Assembly (NCBI RefSeq): GCF_039655745.1
Contig: NZ_JBBYXI010000004.1
Coordinates: 62,001 to 126,000, forward strand
Direction: 5' to 3'
From: Hohaiivirga grylli
GTDB taxonomy: Bacteria > Pseudomonadota > Alphaproteobacteria > Rhizobiales > Beijerinckiaceae
Length of the DNA: 64,000 bases
This document shows positions 8,711 to 18,937 of this stretch, one piece after another. The notes beneath the pieces were generated by a model. It had not been told where the DNA came from and did no database searches. It saw only the letters and a program-made list of their open reading frames with translations. How positions within the stretch are numbered: the stretch's first letter is position 1; each line of letters starts with the position of its first letter. Made by a program: the position numbers and the translations under genes.

Positions 8711-8992
8711 ATGCCATACTCAGTTGAAGATAAGAAGCGCACGGTTGTGCGGCTTCGCCGTATTAAAGGTCAGATCGAGGCGCTGGAACGGGCTGTTGAA
8801 GCAGGGACGGAATGTCGGCTTCTTCTGCAGCAGATTGCAGCCATGCGCGGTGCCGCTGGTGGCTTGATGGCAGAAGTGCTCGAAATACATTTACGTGAAA
8901 CCGTAACATCTCAGCAGGATCCAGCACATCCATCCGTCATGGATGACCAGATGGATGATATCGTTAAAATCCTGCGGGCCTATCTGAAGTAA
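8711..8992 (+). CDS. frmR: Formaldehyde-responsive repressor FrmR
   Basis: The 93-residue all-helical DNA-binding repressor belongs to the CsoR/RcnR family. The residues that sense formaldehyde in Escherichia coli FrmR are present: Pro2, Cys35 (in GTECRLLLQQ) and His60 (in LEIHLRET). Formaldehyde crosslinks Pro2 and Cys35 and releases the protein from DNA. AGGAG precedes the start. The gene lies directly upstream of frmA and fghA, and the two operator-like sites in its own promoter suggest autorepression of the whole operon. Confidence 0.93.
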   Translation: MPYSVEDKKRTVVRLRRIKGQIEALERAVEAGTECRLLLQQIAAMRGAAGGLMAEVLEIHLRETVTSQQDPAHPSVMDDQMDDIVKILRAYLK

Positions 8993-9022
8993 TCAGTTCT
9001 GAATGATAAAGGAAACACCATA

Positions 9023-10135
9023 ATGAAAACCAAAGCAGCAGTCGCATGGGCGGCAAACCAGCCTTTATCCATTGAGACTATTGAGATTGGTGGCCCGAAG
9101 GCCGGTGAAGTTCTCGTAGAGATTATGGCGACAGGCGTTTGCCATACTGATGCTTACACACTCGCCGGTCTGGATTCTGAAGGCAAGTTTCCTGCTATTC
9201 TTGGCCATGAGGGTGCCGGTATTGTGCGTGAAGTTGGGGCTGGTGTGACATCTCTCAAGGTTGGTGATCACGTTATTCCGCTTTACACACCTGAATGCCG
9301 CCAATGTAAAACATGCCTTTCGCAACGGTCCAACCTGTGTACGTCGATCAGAACAACACAGGGGCAGGGCCTGATGCCTGACAGAACAACCCGTTTCTCA
9401 TGTGATAACGGTGAAATCTTCCACTACATGGGCTGCTCCACGTTTTCCAATTTTACGGTTCTGCCGGAAATTGCTCTTGCGAAGGTTCGGGAAGATGCGC
9501 CGTTTGATAAGATCTGCTACATTGGCTGTGGCGTAACAACGGGAATAGGTGCCGTCTTATATACGGCCAAAGTTCGCCCGGGCTCGAATGTGGTGGTGTT
9601 TGGCTTAGGTGGTATTGGGCTAAACGTTATTCAGGGCGCCCGGATGGTCGGGGCTGATAAAATTATCGGTATTGATATTAATCCGGCCAAAGTGGAGATC
9701 GCCAAAAAATTCGGCATGACGGATTTTATTAATCCGCTTGAGATTGGTAGCGATAAGGTTGTGCAGGCTGTTCAGGATTTAACAGATGGCGGCGCCGATT
9801 ACTCATTTGATGCTACGGGAAATGTTGATGTGATGCGTCAGGCGCTTGAATGCTGTCATCGTGGCTGGGGTGAATCCATCATCATCGGTGTTGCGGAAGC
9901 TGGCAAGGAAATTGCAACACGTCCATTCCAGCTTGTCACAGGCCGGGTCTGGAAAGGGTCTGCCTTTGGTGGTGCCCGTGGACGTACGGATGTGCCGAAG
10001 ATTGTTGACTGGTACATGGATGGCAAGATCAATATTGATGATCTGATTACGCATACGATGGGTCTTGAAGACATTAATACGGCGTTTGACCTGATGCATG
10101 AAGGTAAGTCCATCCGATCTGTTATTGTCTATTGA
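9023..10135 (+). CDS. frmA: S-(hydroxymethyl)glutathione dehydrogenase (class III alcohol dehydrogenase)
   Basis: The 370-residue cytoplasmic zinc enzyme oxidises the glutathione-formaldehyde adduct to S-formylglutathione using NAD+. It has the catalytic zinc motif GVCHTDAYTL with GHEGAG, the structural zinc cysteines (CRQCKTCLSQRSNLC) and the NAD-binding motif GLGGIGLNV followed by the acidic residue in IGIDIN. Length is standard for class III enzymes. It follows frmR by 30 bases and precedes fghA by 10, completing a glutathione-dependent formaldehyde-removal operon. Confidence 0.97.
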   Translation: MKTKAAVAWAANQPLSIETIEIGGPKAGEVLVEIMATGVCHTDAYTLAGLDSEGKFPAILGHEGAGIVREVGAGVTSLKVGDHVIPLYTPECRQCKTCLSQRSNLCTSIRTTQGQGLMPDRTTRFSCDNGEIFHYMGCSTFSNFTVLPEIALAKVREDAPFDKICYIGCGVTTGIGAVLYTAKVRPGSNVVVFGLGGIGLNVIQGARMVGADKIIGIDINPAKVEIAKKFGMTDFINPLEIGSDKVVQAVQDLTDGGADYSFDATGNVDVMRQALECCHRGWGESIIIGVAEAGKEIATRPFQLVTGRVWKGSAFGGARGRTDVPKIVDWYMDGKINIDDLITHTMGLEDINTAFDLMHEGKSIRSVIVY

Positions 10136-10145
10136 GGCTTCCAGA

Positions 10146-10982
10146 ATGAAGAAAATTTCTGCCGTCAAAGCCTTTGGAGGGATGCAATATGTTTATTCGC
10201 ATCCCTCACAGGCATGTCACTGTGACATGACCTTTGCAATCTTTCTGCCACCTCAGGCGGAGACGAGAAAAGTTCCGGTTCTGTGGTATCTGTCAGGTCT
10301 GACATGCACGCATCAGAATGTCATGGATAAAGGTGAATACAGACATATCGCTGCTGAACTTGGTGTGGCGCTTGTCTGTCCAGATACCAGCCCCCGTGGA
10401 GATGCCATTCCTGATGAAAAGGATAACTGGCAGTTCGGTCAGGGCGCAGGCTTTTATCTTGATGCAACCGAACAGCCATTCGCGCGCAATTACAATATGC
10501 AACGCTACATATTGTCAGAACTGCCTGAAGTCCTGAAAGCGGGCGGATTTGCTCTCGACTTTGAAAGGCAGGGCATATTTGGGCATTCTATGGGTGGTCA
10601 TGGTGCCATAACGCTTGCCCTGAAAAATCCGGGACATTTTGGCTCAGTTTCAGCTTTTGCCCCTATCGTACAGCCTTCAACTGCTGACTGGTCACGTCCT
10701 GCCTTTGAAAAATATCTGGGGGCTGATGAGGCCTTCTGGCGCGCATATGATGCAACTTTGCTGATTGAAGATGGTTTCCGGGTAAATGAGTTACTGGTTG
10801 ATCAGGGAAGCGCTGATCCGTTTCTTGAGAATGGTCTGAAACCATGGTTGCTTGAAGAGGCATGCCAGAAAGCCGATATTCCTCTGACGCTCAATATGCG
10901 TGAGGGCTATGATCACTCTTACCTGTTTATTTCAACCTTTATGGCTGACCACATAAAATGGCATGCCGAGCGTCTGGCTTAA
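10146..10982 (+). CDS. fghA: S-formylglutathione hydrolase
   Basis: The 278-residue alpha/beta hydrolase of the esterase D family splits S-formylglutathione into formate and glutathione, the second step after FrmA. The nucleophile Ser148 lies in GHSMGGHG, and the acid and histidine are in the expected C-terminal segments (VDQGSADPF; GYDHSYLF). An upstream in-frame start at 10098 would overlap frmA. The ATG at 10146 has GAGG eight bases upstream and gives the normal family length. It is the last gene of the frm operon. Confidence 0.96.
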   Translation: MKKISAVKAFGGMQYVYSHPSQACHCDMTFAIFLPPQAETRKVPVLWYLSGLTCTHQNVMDKGEYRHIAAELGVALVCPDTSPRGDAIPDEKDNWQFGQGAGFYLDATEQPFARNYNMQRYILSELPEVLKAGGFALDFERQGIFGHSMGGHGAITLALKNPGHFGSVSAFAPIVQPSTADWSRPAFEKYLGADEAFWRAYDATLLIEDGFRVNELLVDQGSADPFLENGLKPWLLEEACQKADIPLTLNMREGYDHSYLFISTFMADHIKWHAERLA

Positions 10983-11002
10983 TTATTTTAAGCTAACCTA
11001 AT

Positions 11003-11046
11003 AAAAAAGCCTCTGGAGATTTTTATCTCCAGAGGCTTTGTTTTTT
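11003..11046. terminator. Bidirectional terminator between fghA and autotransporter 1
   Basis: A long perfect stem around GCCTCTGGAGAT/ATCTCCAGAGGC is flanked by A and T runs, so it can end both convergent genes. Confidence 0.92.
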
Positions 11047-11066
11047 AGCGATTACCGCTAGCAGGT

Positions 11067-14000
11067 TTACCAGGTGTAGCGAACACCGATAGAGCCCTGC
11101 CATGATGTGCGGTCAGAGTTGTTGAGGCCCTGATTGTAAGAACCCTCTGCTGTCAGGCTGAGATCCTTGGTGATCTGGCCGGAAACGCCCAGACCGAGTT
11201 CAAACCAGCTGTCATCCAGTGGAGCCTTCACGATGCCCTGAAGTGAGCCATTATAGTTGTAGAAGGCTGTGCTGCTCTTGGAAGAGAAGTCCTTCCAGAT
11301 GTTTGCCAGGCCCCAGACGGTGATTGGTGTTTCGCCTTTGAATGTATAACCAAGCTTTGCACCAATACGGGCGCGGAAGTCATTGATGTCGTCCATCGCT
11401 GTGATGCCATAGCCATCATTGAAGCTATCAAGGCTGATGAACTGCCAGATGGCCTGTGCCTGTGGCTCTAGTACGAAGCCATTGCCCAGATCAAACTTGT
11501 AGCCACCTTCAAGCGATGCTGCAAAGCCATAACCATTTGTTGAGGCCTGACGACCGCGGGTTACGCTCTGGTCCAGATCGTAGATCGTGCCCTGAAGGAC
11601 GGTATCGACATACCAGCCGGAAGCGCTAAGGTGTGTCCAGTAAGCGCCAACAGAATAGGCCTGGAAGTCAACAGAACCGATCTGGCCGAACTTGCCATTG
11701 ACGTTCTTTACGTTGGTGTCATTCCGGCCATAGCTGAAGTAGACACCGAGAATGTCGCCAGAGCCGTCCTTGCGCTCAACACCGTAGAGGTCAACACCGA
11801 CCTGCATACCCTGCTGGCTCCAGTTTGTCCGGGCGCCGTTCTTGTCATAGTTGTAAGAACCCTGCTTGCCGGTTGCACCGAAGGCACGAGCCCATACGCT
11901 GTTGAAGTGACCCTTCTGGTTCTCTTCAACGCGGTGACACCAGTCATTGAGGTCCTTCTTGCCAGACTTGCGCTTCAGCTTGTCTTCCGGATCAGCATTC
12001 CAGCATGAGCTGTAAGGGCTGAAGCCGCCATAGAGATTATATGGGCCACGGAATGTCATGCTGCTGGCACGAACAGAGGCTGACGCAATCATCGAAGAAC
12101 CAAGCTCAATGATGCTACGTGGTGTTTCTGTTGTGACAACAACTTCATCACGCAGACCATCGTTCTGGAGGTACCAGTTAGAGCCTGCCTGCTTAAGGCC
12201 ATATTCATACAGGCCACCAACAACACGGTTGCCAAGCACGAATGCATCAGCATCAGAACGTGTACCGAGAACATCTACAACAAGGATACCATTGCCGATT
12301 GTCTCAGCGCCATTACCTGTTGCCGTGACATTGACGACGGTGGCAGAGCCGCTGTTGACGACGTTATCAACGACGAGAACGTCAGACTGTGAGTTTGCCC
12401 CGCCTTCGTTTAGAACCGTGTTGATGTTGAGTGAGCCGCCGGTCACGAAGTTACCGTTGCCGTTGACGCCAGCTGTCTGACCACCGGAGATGACGAGAAC
12501 ATCACCGGCAACTCCATTGGCAGTGAGGTCAATGATGCCATTGTTGGTGAAGTCAGCAACACCCAGAATATGAGCCTGAGCAGGGCCACCAGTGGCAACA
12601 GTGTTAAAGCCGTTTGCTTCTGGCAGATACATGTTTGCTGTATCGACAGTTGCTGCGAGACCTTCATCACCGAGAACACGGATTGTACCTGTATTGGTAA
12701 CGGTGTTGATGCCGCTTTCACCGAGATTGCTGACAGCAACAGCATAGCTGTCACGGACCAGATCACCATCAGTATCTGCGAAACTGCGCATATCCCATGT
12801 GCCGGAGTTGGCAAAGTTGACTGTTGCAGGTGCTGCAGCAGCATTCTGTAAGACATTAACCGTACCGATCATGGTACCGCTGTTGTCTAAGGAGAATGTA
12901 TTGGCCGCAGTACTGCGGACGGCCCGATCTGCCAGAGCATCAAGCGTTCCGGTGTTTGAGAGTGTCTGCTCTCCACCATCCATTATAACAGCCGCATTGT
13001 TTGCCTGTAAATTGGCCCAGCCACCATGGATCGTACCACCATTGGCAATTTCAATCTGGCCAGTACCTGTTGCTGAAATACCTGCTCCTACACCTCCGCC
13101 ATATACGGTTGTGGTTCCGTTATGAACAATATCGATTGCACCAGTGGTATTGATTGCACGGATGCCGCCGCCTGATGAGCCGTTTGAGGTCAGTGTTGAT
13201 CCACTATCAACGTCGACCGTAACTTTGCCGATGCCGCCACCGGAAAGAGCCTGATAATTGCCGTGTGCGAAAATGGCATATGAAGCGCCATCAACTTCAA
13301 GAGTGGAATTTATAACGGTTACGGTGGCGTCACTGAAATTGGTGCTTGCTGCAATAGCGAATGCAGATCCACCCTGTCCATTATTCGCCTCAGTGATCAG
13401 CGTACTGTTTTTTGCAGTAACAGAAGCTGCTCCAGCTCCAAAGGCACTTGCATAAAGAGCATCGCCATTGTCACCCTTTACGTGAATAGTACCGCCCGTA
13501 TATTCAATATTGGTAGAACCATCAACTGCATGGACACGTATTCCGCTACTGTCATATTTCGATTGAGAAGAGATGTTGCCTGAATAAATAACGTCAACAT
13601 TTCCTGACTGGTATGAATATGCGGTAATACCAGCTGATAAATTAGGACCATCTTCGCTGGTTAGGGAGATTGTCGCATCACCCTTGATTAGTATATTCCC
13701 GGCACCGCTCGATTCGGCATTAATACCGGAATTGCGCACACCGGCGCTGTTTCCTGTTGATTGGCCGTTGTTGATGAGCACTCCATGAGCTTCGATAGTA
13801 ACATTGCCATCAACGGTGGTTGCACGGATATTATGGGAACTATCGCCGGAAACAGTTATGTTACCAGTATTAAGAATGTTAAGTTTCCCACCGCCAGCAA
13901 TTGTAGAGGTTGCATAGATACCGTGAGAACCAGTGCCTGTCGTATCAATTGTAGCAGCACTGTTAATATCTATGTTGCCCGTGCTTAATGCACTCGCACG

Positions 14001-14735
14001 AATACCGGAATTGTTGCCATTAGTCGTGCCGGTATTATCAACTTTCAGCCGAACGTCTTTGCCAAGCAGGATTGTGCCGTTTCCAGAGCTTGTTGCCGTT
14101 AATTTAAGTAGGACAGCACTTCCCCGATAGGTCTGGATTATGCCATTTCCCGTATGGGAAAGGTATGCATTGCCTGAGCCACCATTTGAGATTTCCATCC
14201 CGTCCATTTCGACATTGCTGATGGCCCCATTGTTTGTAATGTTCAAGGTACCGGTTACATTCAGCAAGAGGTCACCTGTTGGTGCCGTTCCGCTGGAGTT
14301 AGATACAAGAACTGCTGTATCTTTTGATGTCCCAAGAACAATATTATTCGTTCCGGTCAGGTAGAGAGATGTATCTCCGACAGTACCATTAGCAACCACA
14401 TAGTACCCATGTGATGAGCCATCTGTTGTTAAATTCGTGTTGTTTACCGTCAGAGTTGCATCGGCATCGGATGATCTGACATACAGAAATGTTGCTCCAT
14501 TTGCAGTTATGGTAATATTATCAACTGAAGCCGTCACATTACCGGTTGATGCGCAGGACTGAGCATCGGTTAAGGCTGTCGTTACACCGTTACAGACGTA
14601 CTGTTGAGCGGATGCAGGCATTGCCATACCGCAAAGCAGGTAAGTTGCCAAAGCGGTTGTACTTATAGCGAGCTTTCCACGCGAATCAAAAAAACGTGCG
14701 CTAGAATGAACCTTTTCAGGTTTTACCATATTCAT
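11067..14735 (-). CDS. Large autotransporter (type Va), passenger rich in Gly/Thr/Asn repeats
   Basis: The 1222-residue protein has an extended signal peptide (about 43 residues, ending PASA). A passenger of about 900 residues rich in G, T, N and S with irregular repeats such as TGNGNAYLSHTG is expected to fold as a beta-helix. A C-terminal autotransporter beta-barrel occupies about the last 280 residues and ends in the terminal aromatic GVRYTW. A GGGGG-containing ribosome site precedes the ATG. The barrel is clearly related to those of the next two autotransporters (shared GAYWTH, ASLEGGY and LEPQAQ-type motifs) but much diverged. The passenger function, probably adhesion or surface structure, is inferred only from architecture. 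Confidence 0.9.
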   Translation of the reverse strand: MNMVKPEKVHSSARFFDSRGKLAISTTALATYLLCGMAMPASAQQYVCNGVTTALTDAQSCASTGNVTASVDNITITANGATFLYVRSSDADATLTVNNTNLTTDGSSHGYYVVANGTVGDTSLYLTGTNNIVLGTSKDTAVLVSNSSGTAPTGDLLLNVTGTLNITNNGAISNVEMDGMEISNGGSGNAYLSHTGNGIIQTYRGSAVLLKLTATSSGNGTILLGKDVRLKVDNTGTTNGNNSGIRASALSTGNIDINSAATIDTTGTGSHGIYATSTIAGGGKLNILNTGNITVSGDSSHNIRATTVDGNVTIEAHGVLINNGQSTGNSAGVRNSGINAESSGAGNILIKGDATISLTSEDGPNLSAGITAYSYQSGNVDVIYSGNISSQSKYDSSGIRVHAVDGSTNIEYTGGTIHVKGDNGDALYASAFGAGAASVTAKNSTLITEANNGQGGSAFAIAASTNFSDATVTVINSTLEVDGASYAIFAHGNYQALSGGGIGKVTVDVDSGSTLTSNGSSGGGIRAINTTGAIDIVHNGTTTVYGGGVGAGISATGTGQIEIANGGTIHGGWANLQANNAAVIMDGGEQTLSNTGTLDALADRAVRSTAANTFSLDNSGTMIGTVNVLQNAAAAPATVNFANSGTWDMRSFADTDGDLVRDSYAVAVSNLGESGINTVTNTGTIRVLGDEGLAATVDTANMYLPEANGFNTVATGGPAQAHILGVADFTNNGIIDLTANGVAGDVLVISGGQTAGVNGNGNFVTGGSLNINTVLNEGGANSQSDVLVVDNVVNSGSATVVNVTATGNGAETIGNGILVVDVLGTRSDADAFVLGNRVVGGLYEYGLKQAGSNWYLQNDGLRDEVVVTTETPRSIIELGSSMIASASVRASSMTFRGPYNLYGGFSPYSSCWNADPEDKLKRKSGKKDLNDWCHRVEENQKGHFNSVWARAFGATGKQGSYNYDKNGARTNWSQQGMQVGVDLYGVERKDGSGDILGVYFSYGRNDTNVKNVNGKFGQIGSVDFQAYSVGAYWTHLSASGWYVDTVLQGTIYDLDQSVTRGRQASTNGYGFAASLEGGYKFDLGNGFVLEPQAQAIWQFISLDSFNDGYGITAMDDINDFRARIGAKLGYTFKGETPITVWGLANIWKDFSSKSSTAFYNYNGSLQGIVKAPLDDSWFELGLGVSGQITKDLSLTAEGSYNQGLNNSDRTSWQGSIGVRYTW

Positions 14736-15209
14736 AATGTGCCCCCAATTTAAATTGGTATAGGAAATTTTGACTATATTTGCTGACGTTGGGTTAGCAG
14801 AGAATTACTTGCATTTCAATTGTATTTATAATCTTCTATACAAGATGAAATTGTATTAATTTTATTAATTGCAATGTATATTATAAATTATGGATTAGTC
14901 TGCATATAGACAGGAGAATGATTTCTTTAGGGGTTCAGTTTTGAATTCAGGTTTAGAGGTGGGTTTGACCTTATTAGCCCTGCGTAGTGAATACCTTGAT
15001 TGACCCACTTTGTTCAAAGATGGCTTGCCATTTGTTCCCATAACCATTGCTACCGCCTGCTTTAGACGGTGATAAGCTTCCACTTAATGGTCTCGATTTT
15101 TATGAGTTTGCCGTCTGACCTGACCCATCAGAATCTATCCGTTGCTGGGTCAGATCATTACTTTTTGAAACATATGGAACAGCTGACTAAAGGATATTCA
15201 GCTGTCCGG
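14736..15209. other. Mostly gene-free spacer between autotransporters 1 and 2
   Basis: The stretch is AT-rich near autotransporter 1, where its promoter must lie. It contains one low-confidence 62-codon minus-strand frame (14895-15083) and two inverted repeats: CTGACCCA (15120-15127) with TGGGTCAG (15146-15153), and ACAGCTGA (15179-15186) with TCAGCTGT (15198-15205). The second lies just past the autotransporter 2 stop and may be its terminator, although the T tract is poor. No insertion-sequence ends could be established. Confidence 0.4.
14895..15083 (-). CDS. Doubtful small ORF, hypothetical
   Basis: A 62-residue basic open frame contains SRYSLRRANKVKP. I do not recognise it. It uses rarer codons (CTA, AGG, CCC) than the neighbouring genes and lacks a clear ribosome site, so it could be a decayed fragment of a transferred gene or a chance frame. 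It lies between two autotransporters. Confidence 0.2.
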   Translation of the reverse strand: MEAYHRLKQAVAMVMGTNGKPSLNKVGQSRYSLRRANKVKPTSKPEFKTEPLKKSFSCLYAD

Positions 15210-18200
15210 TTACCACTTCACATTGATGCCAAGACGTCCGTTCCATGCTTCCCGGCCCTTGTTGTCCAGTGAATGGCTGTAGGCACCTGTGGCAAACAGC
15301 GAGACGTTGTCCGTAAACTGTGCCGTGATACCGGCACCAATCTCTGCCCATGTTCCACCAAGGTTAGACGGGATTGTCACACCGTTTAGCCCATAGGCAT
15401 CAGTTGTTGTGGTCTTGCTGTTCCCCATAAACTCATGCCACACATTGGCTCTGACCCAGGTGGTGAGGGACTGCAATGAGGCTGTGCCGGATGTATCCCA
15501 GTTTTTGGCGATGCGTACGCCTAAACGCCCGCGCAGGCTATCACTGTTATCGAGATAGAACCGGCCATAAGCATCCGAGATATTGTCGAATGACATTGTC
15601 TGATAGGCCAGCTGAGCCTGTGGCTCAATCGTGAGGCCATTACCAAGGTTGAAGCTGTAGCCACCTTCAAGTGAGGCGATGAAGCCGAAGCCGTCTGGCT
15701 TGAGCTTCTGTCCATAAACAGATGTGGCATCGGCTGAATACCAGGTACCCTGAATGACGGCATCCGTGTACCAGCCCTGAGTGGCTTTGTGGGTCCAGTA
15801 GGCACCGATGGTATAGGCATCCATATCCACGTTACCAGCCTTACCGCCGTAGGCACCCTTCACATGGGCGTCAATATTGCCGTAGCCGAAGTAGATACCA
15901 ACCTTATCTGTTCCTGCCTCTGTTTCCCGGCCATAGATATCGAGGCCGGCCTGAAGACCCGAGAAGGTATAGTTGTAGCTTGGGCCGTGGCGTTCAAAGC
16001 TGCCGGCATCACGAAAACCGCGATCTCCGATCAGACGGCCCCAGGCGCCGCCAAACCACTTCTGGTTATTGGCAGACTGCCGGGCCTCAGTTCTGATGAC
16101 CTGACGTTTGCCGTTCTTGCCGCGGACGATACGCTCTTCAAAAACCGGTTCTGGTCGTACGGTAAGACCATCGCCGATACGCTCATGCATGGTGCCGAGC
16201 ATGGCATAACCATATTCAATGGCAACCGGTGGGACAGAGGCGGCCAGTGGTACCTCCGGACGGTAGTTCGGGACTTCTACTGTTCCACCATTGTCACCAG
16301 GAATTGTTACCGTACTGCGCAGGTACCAGTTGCCATCGCTGCTATCGGCACCTTTGCCATTCTGATGAAGGGTATACTCATAAGCGCCGGTAGCTGCACG
16401 ACTGCCAAGCTGGAAGGCGCCTGACGGAGAGTTACTTGCATCAAGTACTTCAACAACCTTGATACCATTACCAGTAGTCAATGCACCAAGCCCACCCAGA
16501 TTGGTAATCAGGAGGCTGGTTGCGCCGCTGCCCATGACAACGCTGCCTGCAACAAGACGATCAGTTACTGAGTTATCAGCACCGAGTACTGTGTTCATGA
16601 GAATGGAGCCGCCATTGCTGGTGTAGGTATTTGTTACAGTAAGGGTTGTACCGGGAATACCTTTGATCTGAATGATACCAGCATTTGCCATACTTAGAAT
16701 TGTCTGATCATAACCTGCAAGATTAAGAATTGCACCGTCACGAATGTCGTAGTCTGAGTTTAGGCTGAAAACATTGGTATTATTGGCCACTATTGTGCCG
16801 CCATAAACTATTGTAGGCCCTGCATAGGTACTTGCACCATCCATAACGGTTGTACCGTTATAATGATTAACCTGACCAGCTCCGCTGATAACAGGGCTAA
16901 AATGATAGCTGCCAGAAGTATCAGTGTGGTTGAAAACAAGAGTGCCATCACCATTACCGAAAACAAGAGAAGGTGTATCAAGGGCCCCCGGAGCAACAGC
17001 TGGAATACCTGCTGCCGCACCAATATTGATGATGCCTGATGACCCACTATCTTCGGCAACATAAACGGTTGTTGCGCTGACAGCACCACTATTGGAAACA
17101 GTAAGGCTTGCTGATCCAGAAAATCCAACAGACAGGTTGCCACTATTAATCCAGCGAGAGTTCATGCCAGTGACCAGAACCGTGCTTGCGCTGGATGGGT
17201 TCGCCCCCATGCGTACGAATGTATTTGAGACCAAACCGCCATCTGATACAATCATATTGCCGGTCCCGAAATATCCAACGAACAAGCCACCATTATTGAG
17301 CCACTGGGAACCGTTTCCGGTAACTCTGACCGTACCGTGGGCACCGGAATAAGTTCCGATATTCGAATATACATTCGATGAAAGTAAGCCACCATCTGAA
17401 ATAGTCATAGATCCAGTACCGTACTGGCCGACATCTATTGTGCCGCTTGACGTCCATGTCGAACCGTTTCCTTTAATTTCAACGGTTCCGATGGAGCCTG
17501 CCTGAGCTCCGATATACGTAAATGTTGTATTTGATGTAACCAGACCGCCATCAGAGATGCTCAGAGAGCCTGTACCGGAAGATCCGATAAAAGAATAGAG
17601 ACTGATAGACCATTGAGAGCCAGGGCCGATTACTGAGACAGATCCTGATGATCCGGCATCGTGGCCAATGATCCCGTATGTATTTGAGACCTGTCCCCCC
17701 GCGGATATGACTAGTGATCCGGAACCGGAACGTCCGACAGTCAAACTATTATTATTAAGCCACTGAGATCCGGGGCCAGTTACAGAGACAGATCCTGATG
17801 ATCCGGCATCGTGGCCAATATACCCATGTGCATTTGTGACCAGACCGCCATCAGAAATAGTCAGAGAGCCAGTTCCGGTAAGTCCTGTATACAGACCATA
17901 TATATTGTTCCATGTGGAGCCACTGCCGGTTACTTCAACTATGCCCGATGAGCCACCATCTCTACCAACATACCCCACGTCACTTGAAACCAGACCACCA
18001 GCCGAGACTGTCAGGTGACCTTCTCCATAAAGACCGGCGGATAAATTCCCGCTACTTACCCATTGGGAACCGACACCCGTTACAATAGCTTTACCTGTGG
18101 AGCCTGAATCCGCTCCAATAGTGCCATTGTGATTTGTGACTGAACCACCGTTAGAAACTGTCAGATATCCATCACCATAAAGACCGACATACAAAATGCC

Positions 18201-18644
18201 GTCATTAACCCACTGGGACCCTGTGCCAGTAACGGTTGCGGTGCCCGAAGAACCTGCATTGTAACCTATATATCCACCTGTATTTGAAACCTTGGCGCCA
18301 TTGGAAACTGTCAGATTTCCATCACCATTAAACCCAACATAAACGCCATCACTGTTAATCCATTGGGACCCGGCTCCTGTGATAGTAACAGTACCTGAAG
18401 TGCCTGTATTGTGACCAATAGAACCCCAAGTATCGGTAACAATAGCAGCATTTGAAATTGTTAATGAACCATTTGCCGTATGCCCAATATAAAGCCAGTT
18501 GCCAATATGTAGTGGGGAAGTCTGTGTTCCTGGAACTGTCTCATCAGTATTGATGTAAACCTGAGCCTGTAAAGAAGATGATCCGGCTAGTATTGCGGCA
18601 ATAGCAATTCCTGTATACCAGCCACGATGATTGAAAATTTTCAT
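15210..18644 (-). CDS. Autotransporter 2 with about nine 50-residue passenger repeats
   Basis: The 1144-residue protein has a signal peptide (ending SLQA) and a passenger built of about nine repeats of about 50 residues. Each repeat carries a G-S-Q-W type motif, then a VG-x-G-x-G-x-L-T-I-S strand, then a VSN-x-x-G-x-IG turn. This is a beta-helix repeat seen in many autotransporters. A non-repeat stem follows, then a C-terminal barrel of about 330 residues ending GRLGINVKW. AGGAG precedes the ATG. From about position 15210 to 16260 the DNA is nearly identical to autotransporter 3, while the repeat regions differ in copy number and sequence. A surface-exposed adhesin-like role is inferred from architecture. 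Confidence 0.92.
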   Translation of the reverse strand: MKIFNHRGWYTGIAIAAILAGSSSLQAQVYINTDETVPGTQTSPLHIGNWLYIGHTANGSLTISNAAIVTDTWGSIGHNTGTSGTVTITGAGSQWINSDGVYVGFNGDGNLTVSNGAKVSNTGGYIGYNAGSSGTATVTGTGSQWVNDGILYVGLYGDGYLTVSNGGSVTNHNGTIGADSGSTGKAIVTGVGSQWVSSGNLSAGLYGEGHLTVSAGGLVSSDVGYVGRDGGSSGIVEVTGSGSTWNNIYGLYTGLTGTGSLTISDGGLVTNAHGYIGHDAGSSGSVSVTGPGSQWLNNNSLTVGRSGSGSLVISAGGQVSNTYGIIGHDAGSSGSVSVIGPGSQWSISLYSFIGSSGTGSLSISDGGLVTSNTTFTYIGAQAGSIGTVEIKGNGSTWTSSGTIDVGQYGTGSMTISDGGLLSSNVYSNIGTYSGAHGTVRVTGNGSQWLNNGGLFVGYFGTGNMIVSDGGLVSNTFVRMGANPSSASTVLVTGMNSRWINSGNLSVGFSGSASLTVSNSGAVSATTVYVAEDSGSSGIINIGAAAGIPAVAPGALDTPSLVFGNGDGTLVFNHTDTSGSYHFSPVISGAGQVNHYNGTTVMDGASTYAGPTIVYGGTIVANNTNVFSLNSDYDIRDGAILNLAGYDQTILSMANAGIIQIKGIPGTTLTVTNTYTSNGGSILMNTVLGADNSVTDRLVAGSVVMGSGATSLLITNLGGLGALTTGNGIKVVEVLDASNSPSGAFQLGSRAATGAYEYTLHQNGKGADSSDGNWYLRSTVTIPGDNGGTVEVPNYRPEVPLAASVPPVAIEYGYAMLGTMHERIGDGLTVRPEPVFEERIVRGKNGKRQVIRTEARQSANNQKWFGGAWGRLIGDRGFRDAGSFERHGPSYNYTFSGLQAGLDIYGRETEAGTDKVGIYFGYGNIDAHVKGAYGGKAGNVDMDAYTIGAYWTHKATQGWYTDAVIQGTWYSADATSVYGQKLKPDGFGFIASLEGGYSFNLGNGLTIEPQAQLAYQTMSFDNISDAYGRFYLDNSDSLRGRLGVRIAKNWDTSGTASLQSLTTWVRANVWHEFMGNSKTTTTDAYGLNGVTIPSNLGGTWAEIGAGITAQFTDNVSLFATGAYSHSLDNKGREAWNGRLGINVKW

Positions 18645-18809
18645 ACCCCACTCCTGAAGAATTCTCTGTATTTCAGTGATGTTATAAATTCGTATGTAAT
18701 GTTATAAAACAATTATTTTATGAAAGTATAATAATTTTTTATAATATTAAATTTTTAAATTTAAAAAATATCTAATTCTTTAATGATTTTATTGTTTAAG
18801 TGATTGTTT

Positions 18810-18850
18810 TTTAAAAAAATAAACCCTTCCTTTCAGATTGAAGGAAGGGT
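18810..18850 (-). terminator. Intrinsic terminator after autotransporter 3
   Basis: ACCCTTCCTT (18823-18832) pairs with AAGGAAGGGT (18841-18850). On the minus strand the stem is followed by TTATTTTTTT. The remainder of 18645-18937 is very AT-rich and must hold the promoter of autotransporter 2. Confidence 0.8.
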
Positions 18851-18937
18851 CATATTTTTGTTATTATTTATAAAATTTATGTCTTTTTATATTCAATGAA
18901 TCGTTCGTCAAAGCATATGAATACGCACTCTAATATC

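Noticed and set aside
14895..15205. Insertion sequence remnant in the spacer between autotransporters 1 and 2
   Set aside because: A basic small frame and two inverted repeats are present, but no transposase motif, matched terminal repeats or target duplication could be shown.
15789..16424. 211-codon plus-strand frame inside autotransporter 2, and a similar one of 261 codons at 19517-20302 inside autotransporter 3
   Set aside because: Both are antisense shadows of the duplicated barrel coding sequence; their similarity to each other simply follows from the duplication.
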